NCBI RefSeq assembly: GCF_001006785.1
Contig: NZ_CDHO01000002.1
Coordinates: 1,054,001-1,118,000 of the forward strand
Direction of reading: 5' to 3'
DNA: 64,000 nt
From: Hyphomicrobium_B sp001006785
GTDB taxonomy: Bacteria; Pseudomonadota; Alphaproteobacteria; Rhizobiales; Hyphomicrobiaceae
The notes beneath the pieces are model-generated. The model made no database searches, had not been told where the DNA came from, and was given only the letters and a program-made list of their open reading frames with translations. Below, piece after piece: positions 43,219 through 51,926 of the stretch (position 1 is the stretch's first letter; the number at the start of each line of letters is the position of its first letter). A program made the position numbers and the translations under genes.

Positions 43219-45201
43219 TTACTCCGCAGGAACGGCGATCGCTCGCCGTCCGCGACCCGCCGGAACGCCGATCCGCAGCCGCCGGTCGGAAAGCGAAATG
43301 CCGCCGCCGAGGAACATAATCAGCGTGCCGAGCCAGATGAAGCGTACCAGCGGATTGAAGTACGCGCGCACCGCATAGCCTCCATCCGGCTGTGAATCGC
43401 CGATGACGAGATAGAGGTCGCCGCGCCAGGACGCGTGGATGCCGGCTTCCGTCGTCGGCTGCGGCGGCGCATCGTAGAGCCGCTTCGACGGACGCAAACG
43501 TCCGATCGATGTGCCGCTGCGCGTGACATCGAAGTCGGCGAAGTCTTCGCGATAGTTCGGCCCACGTCCGCTTTCAAAGCCTGCGAACGTCACGTCATAG
43601 CCCGCCACTGAGAGTGTCTGGCCGGGCTTCATGACGAGGATGTGTTCTTCGCGATAGGCGCTCGTCGCGATAATGCCGACGACAAGCATGCCGACGCCGA
43701 AATGCGCAAGCAGCGTTCCGTAGGCGGAGCGCGGGAGGTTACGAGCGCGTCGGAAACTTTCCGAAACCGGAGCCTGAGCAAGCTTGATGCGGCTCGCCCA
43801 TTCCGCGAGCGCTCCCATCATCACATAAACGCCGAGACCGATGCCGAACGGCGCCAGCCACGGGCCACGATGGCCCACTGCATAGGTGGCGACAATAACG
43901 ACGATCGCGGCCAGCACGGCGAAAGCCAGACGCTGCATGACGCCTGCGAGATCGCCGCGCTTCCACGCAAGCATCGGACCGAACGGAAGCGCCAGCAGCA
44001 GCGGGATCATCAGCGGCCCGAACGTCGAATTGAAGAACGGCGGACCGACCGAGATTTTCTCACCCGTCAGACCTTCGAGCGCCATCGGGTAAAGCGTGCC
44101 GACGAGAACAGTCGCGGTCGCGGTGACAAGGAGCAGGTTGTTCAGAACGAGGCTACCCTCGCGACTGATCGGCTGGAAGACGCCGCCGGTCTGCATCTCG
44201 CTCGCACGCAGCGCAAACAAGGCGAGCCCTCCGCCGGTGAAGAAAATCAGGATGGCGAGGATGAACACGCCGCGCGCCGGATCGACCGCGAACGAATGCA
44301 CCGACGTCAGCACGCCGGAGCGCACGATGAACGTCCCCATCAGCGACAGCGAGAACGTCAGGATCGCGAGCAGCACCGTCCATACTTTCAGTGCTTCACG
44401 CTTTTCCATCACGAGCGCGGAATGCAGCAGCGCGGTTCCGGCGAGCCAGGGCATGAAGGACGCGTTCTCGACCGGGTCCCAGAACCACCAGCCGCCCCAA
44501 CCGAGTTCGTAGTACGCCCACCACGACCCCATCGAAATGCCGATCGTCAGAAACATCCACGCGGCGAGCGTCCACGGCCTGACCCAGCGCGCCCAGGCGG
44601 CGTCGATGCGTCCTTCGATCAGCGCGGCAATGGCAAACGAAAACGCGATCGAGAAGCCGACGTAGCCGGTGTAGAGAAACGGCGGATGAAACGCCAACGC
44701 GGGGTCTTGCAGGATCGGATTCAATCCGCGCCCGTCGGATGGCGCCGGAACGAGACGCAGAAACGGGTTCGACGTCAGGATCGAGAACAGCAGAAACGCA
44801 ACGGCGATCGATGCCTGCACAGAAAGAACGCGTGCGCGCAAACTCGGCGGAAGGTTCGTGCCGAACAGCGCGACGGCAGCGCCGAACAGGGCCAGGATCA
44901 GCACCCACAACAGCATCGAGCCTTCGTGATTGCCCCAGACGCCAGCCAACTTGTAGAGCAGTGGCTTCGTCGAATGCGAGTTCTCCGCGACGTTCGCGAC
45001 CGAGAAGTCCGACGTCACATAAGCGTGCATCAATGCGACGAACGCGATCGCAAGCAGAATGAACTGCGAAACGGCAGCAGGCTCGGCGACGCGCATCATG
45101 CGCTCGTCCTTGAGAGACGCGCCGGCCATCGGCAGAACGACCTGGACCACGGCGACGAGCAGCGCCAAGATCAATGCGAAGTGTCCGAATTCGATGATCA
45201 T
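43219..45201 (-). CDS. cycK: Heme lyase CcmF/CycK
   Basis: 660 residues with about 15 membrane helices. The tryptophan-rich heme-handling segment SWWAYYELGWGGWWFWDPVE begins near residue 224, and conserved periplasmic His residues are present (AYVTSDFSVANVAENSHS; GNHEGSMLLW). CcmF works with CcmH and CcmI to attach heme from CcmE to apocytochrome c. It starts 12 bases after cycJ and is followed 6 bases later by cycL. A long antisense frame at 43642-45831 is a shadow of its codon bias. Confidence 0.96.
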   Translation of the reverse strand: MIIEFGHFALILALLVAVVQVVLPMAGASLKDERMMRVAEPAAVSQFILLAIAFVALMHAYVTSDFSVANVAENSHSTKPLLYKLAGVWGNHEGSMLLWVLILALFGAAVALFGTNLPPSLRARVLSVQASIAVAFLLFSILTSNPFLRLVPAPSDGRGLNPILQDPALAFHPPFLYTGYVGFSIAFSFAIAALIEGRIDAAWARWVRPWTLAAWMFLTIGISMGSWWAYYELGWGGWWFWDPVENASFMPWLAGTALLHSALVMEKREALKVWTVLLAILTFSLSLMGTFIVRSGVLTSVHSFAVDPARGVFILAILIFFTGGGLALFALRASEMQTGGVFQPISREGSLVLNNLLLVTATATVLVGTLYPMALEGLTGEKISVGPPFFNSTFGPLMIPLLLALPFGPMLAWKRGDLAGVMQRLAFAVLAAIVVIVATYAVGHRGPWLAPFGIGLGVYVMMGALAEWASRIKLAQAPVSESFRRARNLPRSAYGTLLAHFGVGMLVVGIIATSAYREEHILVMKPGQTLSVAGYDVTFAGFESGRGPNYREDFADFDVTRSGTSIGRLRPSKRLYDAPPQPTTEAGIHASWRGDLYLVIGDSQPDGGYAVRAYFNPLVRFIWLGTLIMFLGGGISLSDRRLRIGVPAGRGRRAIAVPAE

Positions 45202-45213
45202 GGCATGGCCTCC

Positions 45214-45681
45214 TTAAGGCGTCTCGGTTTTGGCACCCGAGGGATGCGCGCCGGAACCAAGTTTCACGCCCCTTTCTTCCAGGGCCTTCGCAACGTCTCG
45301 CGGCATGTAATTCTCGTCGTGCTTGGCGAGCACGCTGTCGGCCTTGAAGTCACCGTGGCCATCGAGCACGCCCTCAGCGACGACGCCTTGTCCTTCCCGG
45401 AACAGATCGGGCAGAACGCCGGTGAATGTCACGGGAATTTCCTTCAAGGTGTCTGTCACCTTGAATTTGATCGTCGTTCCCTCGCGCACGACCGAACCGT
45501 TCTCAACGAGACCGCCGAGCCTGATACGCTGGCCGCTGGGTACGCCTTTTTCGGCGATGTCACTCGGCGTATGAAAGAAGACGACGCTATCCTTCAGCGC
45601 AAACAGCACGAGGATCAGCGCGACCGCGAGCGTCGCGACGCCGCCACCGATCAGAACGCCGCGCTTTTGTTTCCGTGTCAT
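45214..45681 (-). CDS. cycJ: Heme chaperone CcmE/CycJ
   Basis: 155 residues. One N-terminal membrane anchor (VLIGGGVATLAVALILVLFA) and an OB-fold with the heme-binding signature AKHDENYMP, where His121 forms the covalent heme link and Tyr125 coordinates it. It carries heme from CcmC to CcmF in the periplasm. It begins 23 bases after cycH, inside cycHJKL. All key residues are present and length is typical. Confidence 0.96.
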   Translation of the reverse strand: MTRKQKRGVLIGGGVATLAVALILVLFALKDSVVFFHTPSDIAEKGVPSGQRIRLGGLVENGSVVREGTTIKFKVTDTLKEIPVTFTGVLPDLFREGQGVVAEGVLDGHGDFKADSVLAKHDENYMPRDVAKALEERGVKLGSGAHPSGAKTETP

Positions 45682-45704
45682 TCGATATCCGCTTCCATCG
45701 GGCT

Positions 45705-46892
45705 TCAGCCTCCGAGCCCGAGTTCGCGCGCAAGATCATCGACGCGCGCCAAACCGACCTGGTCGTTTTTGAGATTGGCTCGCGCATCCGACAGAGCCTT
45801 CACCGCATCGTCCTGTCGACCGAGAACCTGATAGGCGCGAATGAGCTTCAGCCATCCTGTCGCGTCCGTACCGTCGGTTTTGAGGCGCGCCGCCAGCCCA
45901 TCGACCATTTGCGTGATGAAGGCTTGGCGCTGCTCTGGTGTCATCGACATGATCGCCGACGGCGATCCCTCCGGAGGCCGCGGCAGCGACGTGTCGCCCG
46001 CGTCTTTCTTCGGCAGCACGAGCACCGAAGGCGGCTTGCCGTCCGCGGGCGTCAGATTGGCGAGACGCGCTTCAAGCATTTGCCGCCAGGGCGCATCCGT
46101 CGGCGCCTCCTCGATCAGCTTGCGATAGTCGGCGGCAGCTTCCGCCAGCTTGCCGTCCTGCTCCTTTGCGAGCGCCAGCCAGATACGAGGTTCTTTTCTC
46201 TCAGGAGCAATCACCAGCAGACGTTCGAGCGTCTTGCGCGCGTCTTCCGGAATGACGCCGTTCTCGAGCCGAATTCTCGCGTTCGCGAAACCTTGCAGCC
46301 GGTCCGGGGATTCGCCGACGATGCGGATTGCGTTGGCGTAGGCGTTCGCCGCGTCGGCATAGCGACCCATCGCGTAATAGACCGGCGCGATCACGCCCCA
46401 GCCCGTACCGTCCTCGGGGTGCGCGCGAAGCCGCTCCTCGACCTTGGCGACGAGATCGTTCGGATTGTTGGAGTTCTCTCGTTGCGCAAGACGCGTGCTC
46501 AGCGGATCGCCCGGCATTCCCGGCGCTCCGTAGGCGAGATAAAGCCCGAGGCTGACGATCGGCAGCGCAATTGACGTCAGGATCGACGCGTAGGCCGCAA
46601 AGCTCGCCCGCTTCGGAAGCTCAGTCGTATCCGCCCGGTCCTTATCAGCGGTCGAGCGAAGCAGGCGCCGCGCGATTTCGGAACGGGCACTTTCCGCTTC
46701 TTCCGATGCGAGAGTGCCGCTTGCCTCATCGGCTGCGACTTCCTTGAGCTGATCCTTGTAGACCGCAATATCGGCGGCAGCCGTGACGGCGTCCGGGTCC
46801 TCGACCGTTTTCGGCGAAGCTCTGAGCAGCGGTCGCGTGATGACAAGAGTCACCACCGCCACAAGACAGGCCACTAGGATCCAGAAAACCAT
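45705..46892 (-). CDS. cycH: Cytochrome c biogenesis protein CcmI/CycH
   Basis: 395 residues. Two membrane helices (about 1-20 and 98-120) enclose a cytoplasmic leucine-zipper-like loop (AVYKDQLKEVAADEASGTLA), and the C-terminal periplasmic half has tetratricopeptide repeats (GWGVIAPVYYAMGRYADAAN; WLALAKEQDGKLAEAAADYR) that hold the C-terminus of apocytochrome c. It is the first gene of the cycHJKL run. The order matches that known from Rhizobium and Bradyrhizobium. Confidence 0.94.
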   Translation of the reverse strand: MVFWILVACLVAVVTLVITRPLLRASPKTVEDPDAVTAAADIAVYKDQLKEVAADEASGTLASEEAESARSEIARRLLRSTADKDRADTTELPKRASFAAYASILTSIALPIVSLGLYLAYGAPGMPGDPLSTRLAQRENSNNPNDLVAKVEERLRAHPEDGTGWGVIAPVYYAMGRYADAANAYANAIRIVGESPDRLQGFANARIRLENGVIPEDARKTLERLLVIAPERKEPRIWLALAKEQDGKLAEAAADYRKLIEEAPTDAPWRQMLEARLANLTPADGKPPSVLVLPKKDAGDTSLPRPPEGSPSAIMSMTPEQRQAFITQMVDGLAARLKTDGTDATGWLKLIRAYQVLGRQDDAVKALSDARANLKNDQVGLARVDDLARELGLGG

Positions 46893-47038
46893 CGCCGCGC
46901 GTTCCTCGACTTTAGAAACGGAATAGGATCGCGGCGGCGGGCAGGCAAGCCAGCACTGCCCGTTTCAGCGCTTCTGTCGCGGATTTGACTTAACCCCGAT
47001 GGTGGCCACAGCGCACTTCTGCAGCGCACGCGGCGTCA

Positions 47039-47515
47039 TCAGCCAACGCCCTGCCACGTCCCATCCTGACTCCGGCAGGCCGTGCCGCGCATCTGTTGCG
47101 GCCGTCCGTCGACATAAACGGTATGCGTGTAGTCGCGGCAGTCGGCGACACCGCGCTTGTACGGACGGCTCGGAACGACCTCGCCGTAATGGCCGGTGTC
47201 GGGATCACGCCACTGGCGCGAAACGCCAGACTGTCCGCGCTCGAGCGCATCAAATTCCGCTTCCTCGGCAAGACGCCGGTCGCGTTCGTCGAGATTCTTG
47301 CCGATCTGGCTGCCGACGATACCGCCGACGACGGCGCCAGCAACGGTCGCGGCGACGTTACCGCTACCCTTGCCGAACTGATTGCCGACGAGCCCCCCGG
47401 CGACGCTGCCGAGAACGAGCCCCGTATTCTGATTATCTATGCCGCCCTGGCCATTGCTGCACCCGGCCAGCATGGCGACCGCCATCAGCGGAATCGAAAA
47501 GCGCACGACGCGCAT
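47039..47515 (-). CDS. Glycine-zipper 17 kDa surface antigen-type lipoprotein
   Basis: 158 residues from the ATG at 47515. Lipobox MLAGC follows a short signal. A double glycine-zipper segment (GLVLGSVAGGLVGNQFGKGS; VAGAVVGGIVGSQIGKNLDE) precedes a C-terminal cysteine-containing domain (VADCRDYTHTVYVDGRPQQM) of the RT0821/Lpp0805 surface protein family. Such proteins are outer-membrane lipoproteins of unclear function. In-frame starts further upstream would precede the lipobox with unrelated residues. Confidence 0.9.
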   Translation of the reverse strand: MRVVRFSIPLMAVAMLAGCSNGQGGIDNQNTGLVLGSVAGGLVGNQFGKGSGNVAATVAGAVVGGIVGSQIGKNLDERDRRLAEEAEFDALERGQSGVSRQWRDPDTGHYGEVVPSRPYKRGVADCRDYTHTVYVDGRPQQMRGTACRSQDGTWQGVG

Positions 47516-47715
47516 GGCGAACCTCGTTCCCGTTTTCCCTCGCGCCATGCCCGATGGGGCGACCCGATCCGGCGCGTGTCCCTTATGTTGGCTAGACCGA
47601 TATTGTGCGCGCGACAAGGCAGAAATCCACCACAATTCGGGCGAACAAACGACACTTGTCGATGATGCCGCCCGGCAACACACAAACCGAGCACAAATAG
47701 CGGAACAACTGCCTT

Positions 47716-49098
47716 TTAGGCCGCCGGAAGCTCGAGAACGGCTTTGAGGCCCCCATGCTCGGAGGCGTCCAACGCCAGGCTCCCCCGGTATGAAGTGGCA
47801 AGATCGCTGACGATCGACAGTCCGAGTCCCGAGCCGGGCTTGGTCTCATCGAGGCGCAGGCCGCGCTTGCCGATCTTGGCGCGTTGTTCGGCCGAAAGAC
47901 CGGGTCCGTCATCCTCGATCGTGATTCTGAGCCGCTTCCGCCGAGGCGCACTCGCCGGAGCATCGACGGTCGCCGCCAGATAGGCGTGGGCTTTGCCCCA
48001 CTTGCAGGCATTATCGAGCAGATTGCCGAGCATCTCCTCGAGATCCTGCTTCTCACCCTGGAACTGCGCGCCGGGCTGCACGGAGAAGGAAATCGCGATG
48101 CCTTTTTCGCCGTGAATACGTTCGATCGCGCGCACCAGCGGCTCGACCGTGGCGTCGACCGGCGTAACACGGCCGATGGCGCCTGCCCGCGCAGCCATCC
48201 GTGCCCGGTCGAGATAATGGCTGATCTGATCGCGCATCAATTGCGCCTGCTCGGCGACTTTATCGCCAAGCTTCGAGCGATCATCGCGCGCCTCGTTTGT
48301 GATCACCGCAAGCGGCGTCTTCAGCGCGTGTGCCAGATTGCCGACCTGAGTGCGGGCACGTTCAATGATGTCCTGATTGGAATCGATGAGCGCGTTGAGT
48401 TCGGTCTGCAGCGGTTCGATCTCGGCCGGAAGCTGACCCTCGAGACGTTCAACCTCGCCGGACCGGATGCTCGCCAGGCCACGCTCGATACGGCGCAACG
48501 GCAAAAGCCCGAAGCGAACCTGAAACACCGTCGCCGCCAGAAGCCCGATGCCGACCAGCGCCAGCGCGCTCGTCAGACGGGTGCGGAATTTCTTCACCGT
48601 CGCTTCGAACCAATCGAGAGGGCCCGCGACAATGATCGAGTATTTCGTATTCTCAGGGTCATGCCCCGGAGAATCGATGAATTCGAGAATGCGGATAGTG
48701 GAGTTCGTCGGCCCCGGAACATTCATCCAGCGCGTGCCGGACGTGTCGGTCGGGAATCTGCGCTCATAGGGAGAGGGAAGCACGGCGGTCGCGAGCGAGG
48801 GAGAAACCAGCGTCCGCCCTGGCGCGCCGTCGATCGGACGGATCTGCCAGTACCAGCCGGACTGCGTCACCTCGAACAGCGGCTCGTAAAGGTTCGGAGG
48901 AATGACGGGAACATCGCCGCTCGTGCCCATGCTGTCGACGGTGATCTGCGTCAGCAGTTTCCTCAGCTGCGCGTCGAAGCTCAGCTGCACGTCATCGCGA
49001 TACAGCGAATAGATGATGTAACCCGCAAGAGGCAGCGCCAGCAGCGTCCAGGCCGCCGAGGTCGCGAACAGCCGCAACGCGAGCGAGTTAAGCCTCAT
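47716..49098 (-). CDS. feuQ: Sensor histidine kinase, FeuQ/PhoQ-like
   Basis: 460 residues. Two membrane helices (about 8-33 and 175-195) around a periplasmic sensor (about 34-172), a HAMP-type linker, the phosphoacceptor box GNLAHALKTPLAVITNEA (His257), and the ATPase boxes MLGNLLDNACKWG, EDDGPGL and GSGLGLSI. The gene overlaps the response regulator by 11 bases. The match to FeuQ is from overall pattern and genomic partner; in Sinorhizobium FeuPQ controls export of cyclic glucans under low osmolarity, but the target here cannot be read off. Confidence 0.82.
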   Translation of the reverse strand: MRLNSLALRLFATSAAWTLLALPLAGYIIYSLYRDDVQLSFDAQLRKLLTQITVDSMGTSGDVPVIPPNLYEPLFEVTQSGWYWQIRPIDGAPGRTLVSPSLATAVLPSPYERRFPTDTSGTRWMNVPGPTNSTIRILEFIDSPGHDPENTKYSIIVAGPLDWFEATVKKFRTRLTSALALVGIGLLAATVFQVRFGLLPLRRIERGLASIRSGEVERLEGQLPAEIEPLQTELNALIDSNQDIIERARTQVGNLAHALKTPLAVITNEARDDRSKLGDKVAEQAQLMRDQISHYLDRARMAARAGAIGRVTPVDATVEPLVRAIERIHGEKGIAISFSVQPGAQFQGEKQDLEEMLGNLLDNACKWGKAHAYLAATVDAPASAPRRKRLRITIEDDGPGLSAEQRAKIGKRGLRLDETKPGSGLGLSIVSDLATSYRGSLALDASEHGGLKAVLELPAA

Positions 49099-49759
49099 CG
49101 GGTCCTTGGCTCATGCGATAGCCGAGACCACGGACGGTCTGAATGACGTCGCCCGGGATTTTTTTTCGCAAGCGGCCGATGAAGACCTCGATGGTGTTCG
49201 AATCCCGGTCGAAGTCCTGGTCGTAAAGATGCTCGACCAGTTCCGTCCGCGAGACGACGCGGCCGTTGTGATGCATCAGATAAGCGAGAAGGCGGAATTC
49301 GTGCGACGTCAACTTGACGGGAAGACCATCGCACGTCACCCGCGCCGACTTGGTATCGAGACGGATCGGCCCGCATTCGATTTCGGATTTGACGTGGCCC
49401 GAGGCGCGCCGGATCTGCGCCCGGACGCGCGCGAGCAGTTCTTCCATATGGAAGGGCTTGGCGAGGTAGTCGTCGGCCCCCGCATCCATGCCGGTGACCT
49501 TGTCGCTCCAGCGATCGCGGGCGGTCAGCAGGATGACCGGCATTTTGCGGTCGCTGCGGCGCCATTGTTCGAGAATTGAAATGCCGTCGATCTTCGGCAG
49601 GCCGATATCCAAAATCACGACATCGTAGGGTTCGGTATCGCCGAGAAAGTAGCCTTCTTCCCCATCGGCCGCGGTATCGACGGCAAATCCCGCATCCGCG
49701 AGCGCCGCCGCCAGCTGGCGATTGAGATCCTTATCATCCTCAACGACGAGCGCGCGCAC
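49088..49759 (-). CDS. feuP: Response regulator, FeuP/PhoP-like
   Basis: 223 residues. Receiver domain with Asp51 (YDVVILDIGLP), acidic pair VEDDKD, and a Lys in YLAKPFH. OmpR-type winged helix at 128-220 (LTSHEFRLLAYLMHHNGRVV, then ELVEHLYDQDFDRDSNTIEV). GEEGYFLGDTEPYD is characteristic of FeuP-type regulators of Hyphomicrobiales. It overlaps its kinase gene by 11 bases and lies 81 bases downstream of a small periplasmic protein gene that is a candidate FeuN-like modulator. Confidence 0.85.
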   Translation of the reverse strand: MRALVVEDDKDLNRQLAAALADAGFAVDTAADGEEGYFLGDTEPYDVVILDIGLPKIDGISILEQWRRSDRKMPVILLTARDRWSDKVTGMDAGADDYLAKPFHMEELLARVRAQIRRASGHVKSEIECGPIRLDTKSARVTCDGLPVKLTSHEFRLLAYLMHHNGRVVSRTELVEHLYDQDFDRDSNTIEVFIGRLRKKIPGDVIQTVRGLGYRMSQGPDEA

Positions 49760-49840
49760 GCTGATCCACTCCCCTCAATCCCGAATCCGCAAGTTGTAGG
49801 GGTGTTGGAGCAAATTCGCTACCCCGGCAACCGCTACTCT

Positions 49841-50137
49841 TCACCGGACTTTCGCAGTGATGATGGTGGTTCGGAGTTGTCCCGTCGGTCCGCGGACGAC
49901 AATGCGATAGAAATATCCGTCGGGGGAGCGGCACAGCGTGGTTTTTACCAGTTCGCCGATCCCGTCGGCGGCGAGCGACTGCGAGACTTCCTGGACGGTT
50001 ATGAGATTTTCCCGTCGGACGATCTGCCCGGCCATGCCCCAGTCGGTCAGGCAGTCTTCCGCGCGCACGCCGCCGGGCAGCGCCATCGCCGCCGCAGCCG
50101 TCACCGCCACTGCACCCATAAATCCGGTCATACGCAT
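49841..50137 (-). CDS. Small periplasmic protein upstream of feuP; possible FeuN-like modulator
   Basis: 98 residues. A signal peptide (MRMTGFMGAVAVTAAAAM, cleavage after GVRA) leads to a 70-residue mature protein with two cysteines (CLTDWGMAGQIVRRENLITV; LCRSPDGYFYRIVV) that could form a disulfide, and a PepSY-like helix-strand pattern. In Sinorhizobium a small secreted protein, FeuN, is encoded directly upstream of feuP and restrains the kinase. Size, location and periplasmic targeting match, but I cannot align the sequence to FeuN from memory, so the assignment is contextual. Confidence 0.65.
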   Translation of the reverse strand: MRMTGFMGAVAVTAAAAMALPGGVRAEDCLTDWGMAGQIVRRENLITVQEVSQSLAADGIGELVKTTLCRSPDGYFYRIVVRGPTGQLRTTIITAKVR

Positions 50138-50225
50138 GTCTTCCCGACGTTCGACCGCATTTAAAGGTATCTCGTTGAACGGTCCATGAACGTCATGAAC
50201 CGCGACGACGTGACGGCCCGTACCG

Positions 50226-50501
50226 TTAATTTTTCCGCAGGGCGAGCGGCGTGTCGGCCTTGAGGCGTCCGTAAATGGCCAACGCCGTCCCGAAGAGCCC
50301 CGCGAGCGCCTGGGCGGCGGTCATCACCTGATCGCCGAAGCTCGTGATCAGATCCGCCGGTAGAACAATACCGACGGCCGGACCGAGAACCGGAATGACG
50401 GTCGCGGCCGCAGTAATCAGCGTACCCCACATCGTCTTCGAGCTCAGCCACCATTTGCTGTCGTCGCCGCTTGAAATTCCTGTCTTGGACTTTTCACCCA
50501 T
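50226..50501 (-). CDS. Holin-like protein from an internal in-frame start
   Basis: The 91 C-terminal codons of the lysozyme frame can be translated alone. GGAAAAGGAGA lies seven bases before the ATG at 50501, a stronger ribosome binding site than that of the fusion itself, and the residues it encodes (IGKGES) look like a junction rather than a designed linker. The product has two membrane helices (about 25-48 and 60-78) and a charged tail, and SKTMWG is common in alphaproteobacterial phage holins. Holins form membrane holes that release endolysin. Confidence 0.65.
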   Translation of the reverse strand: MGEKSKTGISSGDDSKWWLSSKTMWGTLITAAATVIPVLGPAVGIVLPADLITSFGDQVMTAAQALAGLFGTALAIYGRLKADTPLALRKN

Positions 50502-51539
50502 CTTGCTTTCTCCTTTTCCGATTTGGTGGGGCTCGAGCAGCCCCCGGTTCGTGGCATCGGCCGCCGCACACGTGCGCGCCAGCGCCAGCGTTGCGTCGAC
50601 CCGCTTCAGCCAGCCGCGCCCGAAGCGCCAGAAATGCGGGAGCGCGCGGTAGCGTGTGCGCCGTGTCTCGGCATAATCGTCGAGCAGATCGGCGAGGCTT
50701 TTGGCGCCGATCGCCGCCAGCGTCTCGGGACCGATTTCACCATCGACCGTGACGCCGGCGACGCCTTGCAGCATCCGGATCGCGGCGCCGACACCGTGGT
50801 TCACCGCGGCATCGAAATGCATCAGTGCCAGCGGCGCGGTGAAAACCGGACACGACGCCGGATCAAAGTACCGTTGCCGGTAAATTGCGGTGACGGTCGC
50901 GTCGGGGATGCGCTTCAGCTCCGCGATCAGGCGCGCCCGCGTTCCGTCGTCGACGGTTTCTTTCCTGAATTTCGCATAGACCTCGAGCGTGATCCCGCGA
51001 TTGGTCGGCCCTCCAGGATCATAGGGATCATTCGAAAATCCGCCCTCCATCTCGATCACGTGCGCGAGCGCTCTCGAAAAGATCGCGTCGTCGCCCTTGC
51101 TCGCGGACTCGACGTTTTCTTTCGGCCATCGAAGCCCAAGAAGCCGCGCCTTGTCGAAGCTCGCGACCGTCACCGCATCGCCCTGATTGCCGCCGAGCAG
51201 ATAGAGCTTGCCGTTCGTATCACTGAGCAGGAATCCGACGTGACCGGCGTTCGGATCGTCGCCGCGCGACAGCACAGCAACCGCACCGAAGCGCGCATCA
51301 TCGAGCCGGTCGCCCCAATCGAGATACGACCGTGCGAGCAGCGATCCCGTCCCCGCATAACCGGCACGCTTCAGCATGGCGCCGAGAAATGCGGCGCACC
51401 ACGGCGTCGCTTCCGTTTCAACGTTCGTATCACCAGCATCCCGGAAATAGCGCAGGATTTCGGGCGCATCCTCCTTGCCTGGAATTTCGCGCACGCCGAA
51501 TTCGGCCCACGCGGCTTGAAGCCACGGCGGCTGATCCAT
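50226..51539 (-). CDS. Amidase-like/GH108 lysozyme fused to a holin-like domain
   Basis: 437 residues from the ATG at 51539 (AGAGG upstream). Residues 1-140 are a TIGR02594/CHAP-like domain with Cys48 (PWCAAF) and His100 (AGHVGF). Residues 150-320 are a GH108 N-acetylmuramidase with catalytic Glu165 (EMEGGFSNDPYDPGGPTNRG) and a C-terminal peptidoglycan-binding helix region (GVTVDGEIGPETLAA). Residues 347-437 are a separate module with two membrane helices of the phage holin type (WWLSSKTMWGTLITAAA). This is a lysis cassette directly downstream of the gene-transfer-agent structural genes. The frame runs through the holin start without a stop, so a fusion, a separate holin, or both may be made. 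Confidence 0.85.
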   Translation of the reverse strand: MDQPPWLQAAWAEFGVREIPGKEDAPEILRYFRDAGDTNVETEATPWCAAFLGAMLKRAGYAGTGSLLARSYLDWGDRLDDARFGAVAVLSRGDDPNAGHVGFLLSDTNGKLYLLGGNQGDAVTVASFDKARLLGLRWPKENVESASKGDDAIFSRALAHVIEMEGGFSNDPYDPGGPTNRGITLEVYAKFRKETVDDGTRARLIAELKRIPDATVTAIYRQRYFDPASCPVFTAPLALMHFDAAVNHGVGAAIRMLQGVAGVTVDGEIGPETLAAIGAKSLADLLDDYAETRRTRYRALPHFWRFGRGWLKRVDATLALARTCAAADATNRGLLEPHQIGKGESKMGEKSKTGISSGDDSKWWLSSKTMWGTLITAAATVIPVLGPAVGIVLPADLITSFGDQVMTAAQALAGLFGTALAIYGRLKADTPLALRKN

Positions 51540-51926
51540 GTTTTGCCTCTGAGACAATGTTGCCGGAAAGTTTGAGCGCACGCTCAACGTGTTGGAGACC
51601 AGGGCGAAGCGCGATCGTGCTAGCCCCGCGAATATTGCGTCATCGCCTCTGCATCACGCTCAATCCATCACCGCCACTCCAACCCCTCCCCGCAAGGAGG
51701 AGGGGAATTAAGCGCGCAGATTGCGTGTACTCTTCTCCTTGCAAGGGCGGAGATGAACAGAGCAACGAATGTGCCTCACGCCTCCCTTCCTTCGACAGGG
51801 AGAGAGCCAGATTGAGACGCAACGACATTGCTTCACTTCTCCCCTCCCCTTGACGGGGAGGGGTCGGGGGTGGGGTGAAGAGCCAGGCGGATCTCTACGA
51901 TCAATCGCGATAACGTCGCGACAACG
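51540..51926. repeat. Repeat-bearing intergenic region after the baseplate gene
   Basis: 387 bases with no gene. It holds at least two hairpins of the CCCCTCCCC family: 51683-51705 (CCCCTCCCCGC, then GGAGGAGGGG) and 51836-51880 (CTCCCCTCCCC/GGGGAGGGG with a trailing GGGGGTGGGGTGAAG), plus a weaker one near 51776-51800 (CCTCCCTTCC/GGGAGAG). They are relatives of the repeat in valS and separate the baseplate gene from the lysis gene. Confidence 0.75.

Noticed and set aside
43642..45831. 729-codon plus-strand open frame opposite ccmF and ccmE
   Set aside because: Composition is Arg/His/Asp-rich with no domain, and it mirrors two clear membrane-biogenesis genes; a shadow of high-GC codon use.
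47884..49146. 420-codon plus-strand frame opposite the FeuQ-like kinase
   Set aside because: All histidine kinase boxes are on the minus strand; antisense sequence is low complexity and Arg-rich.
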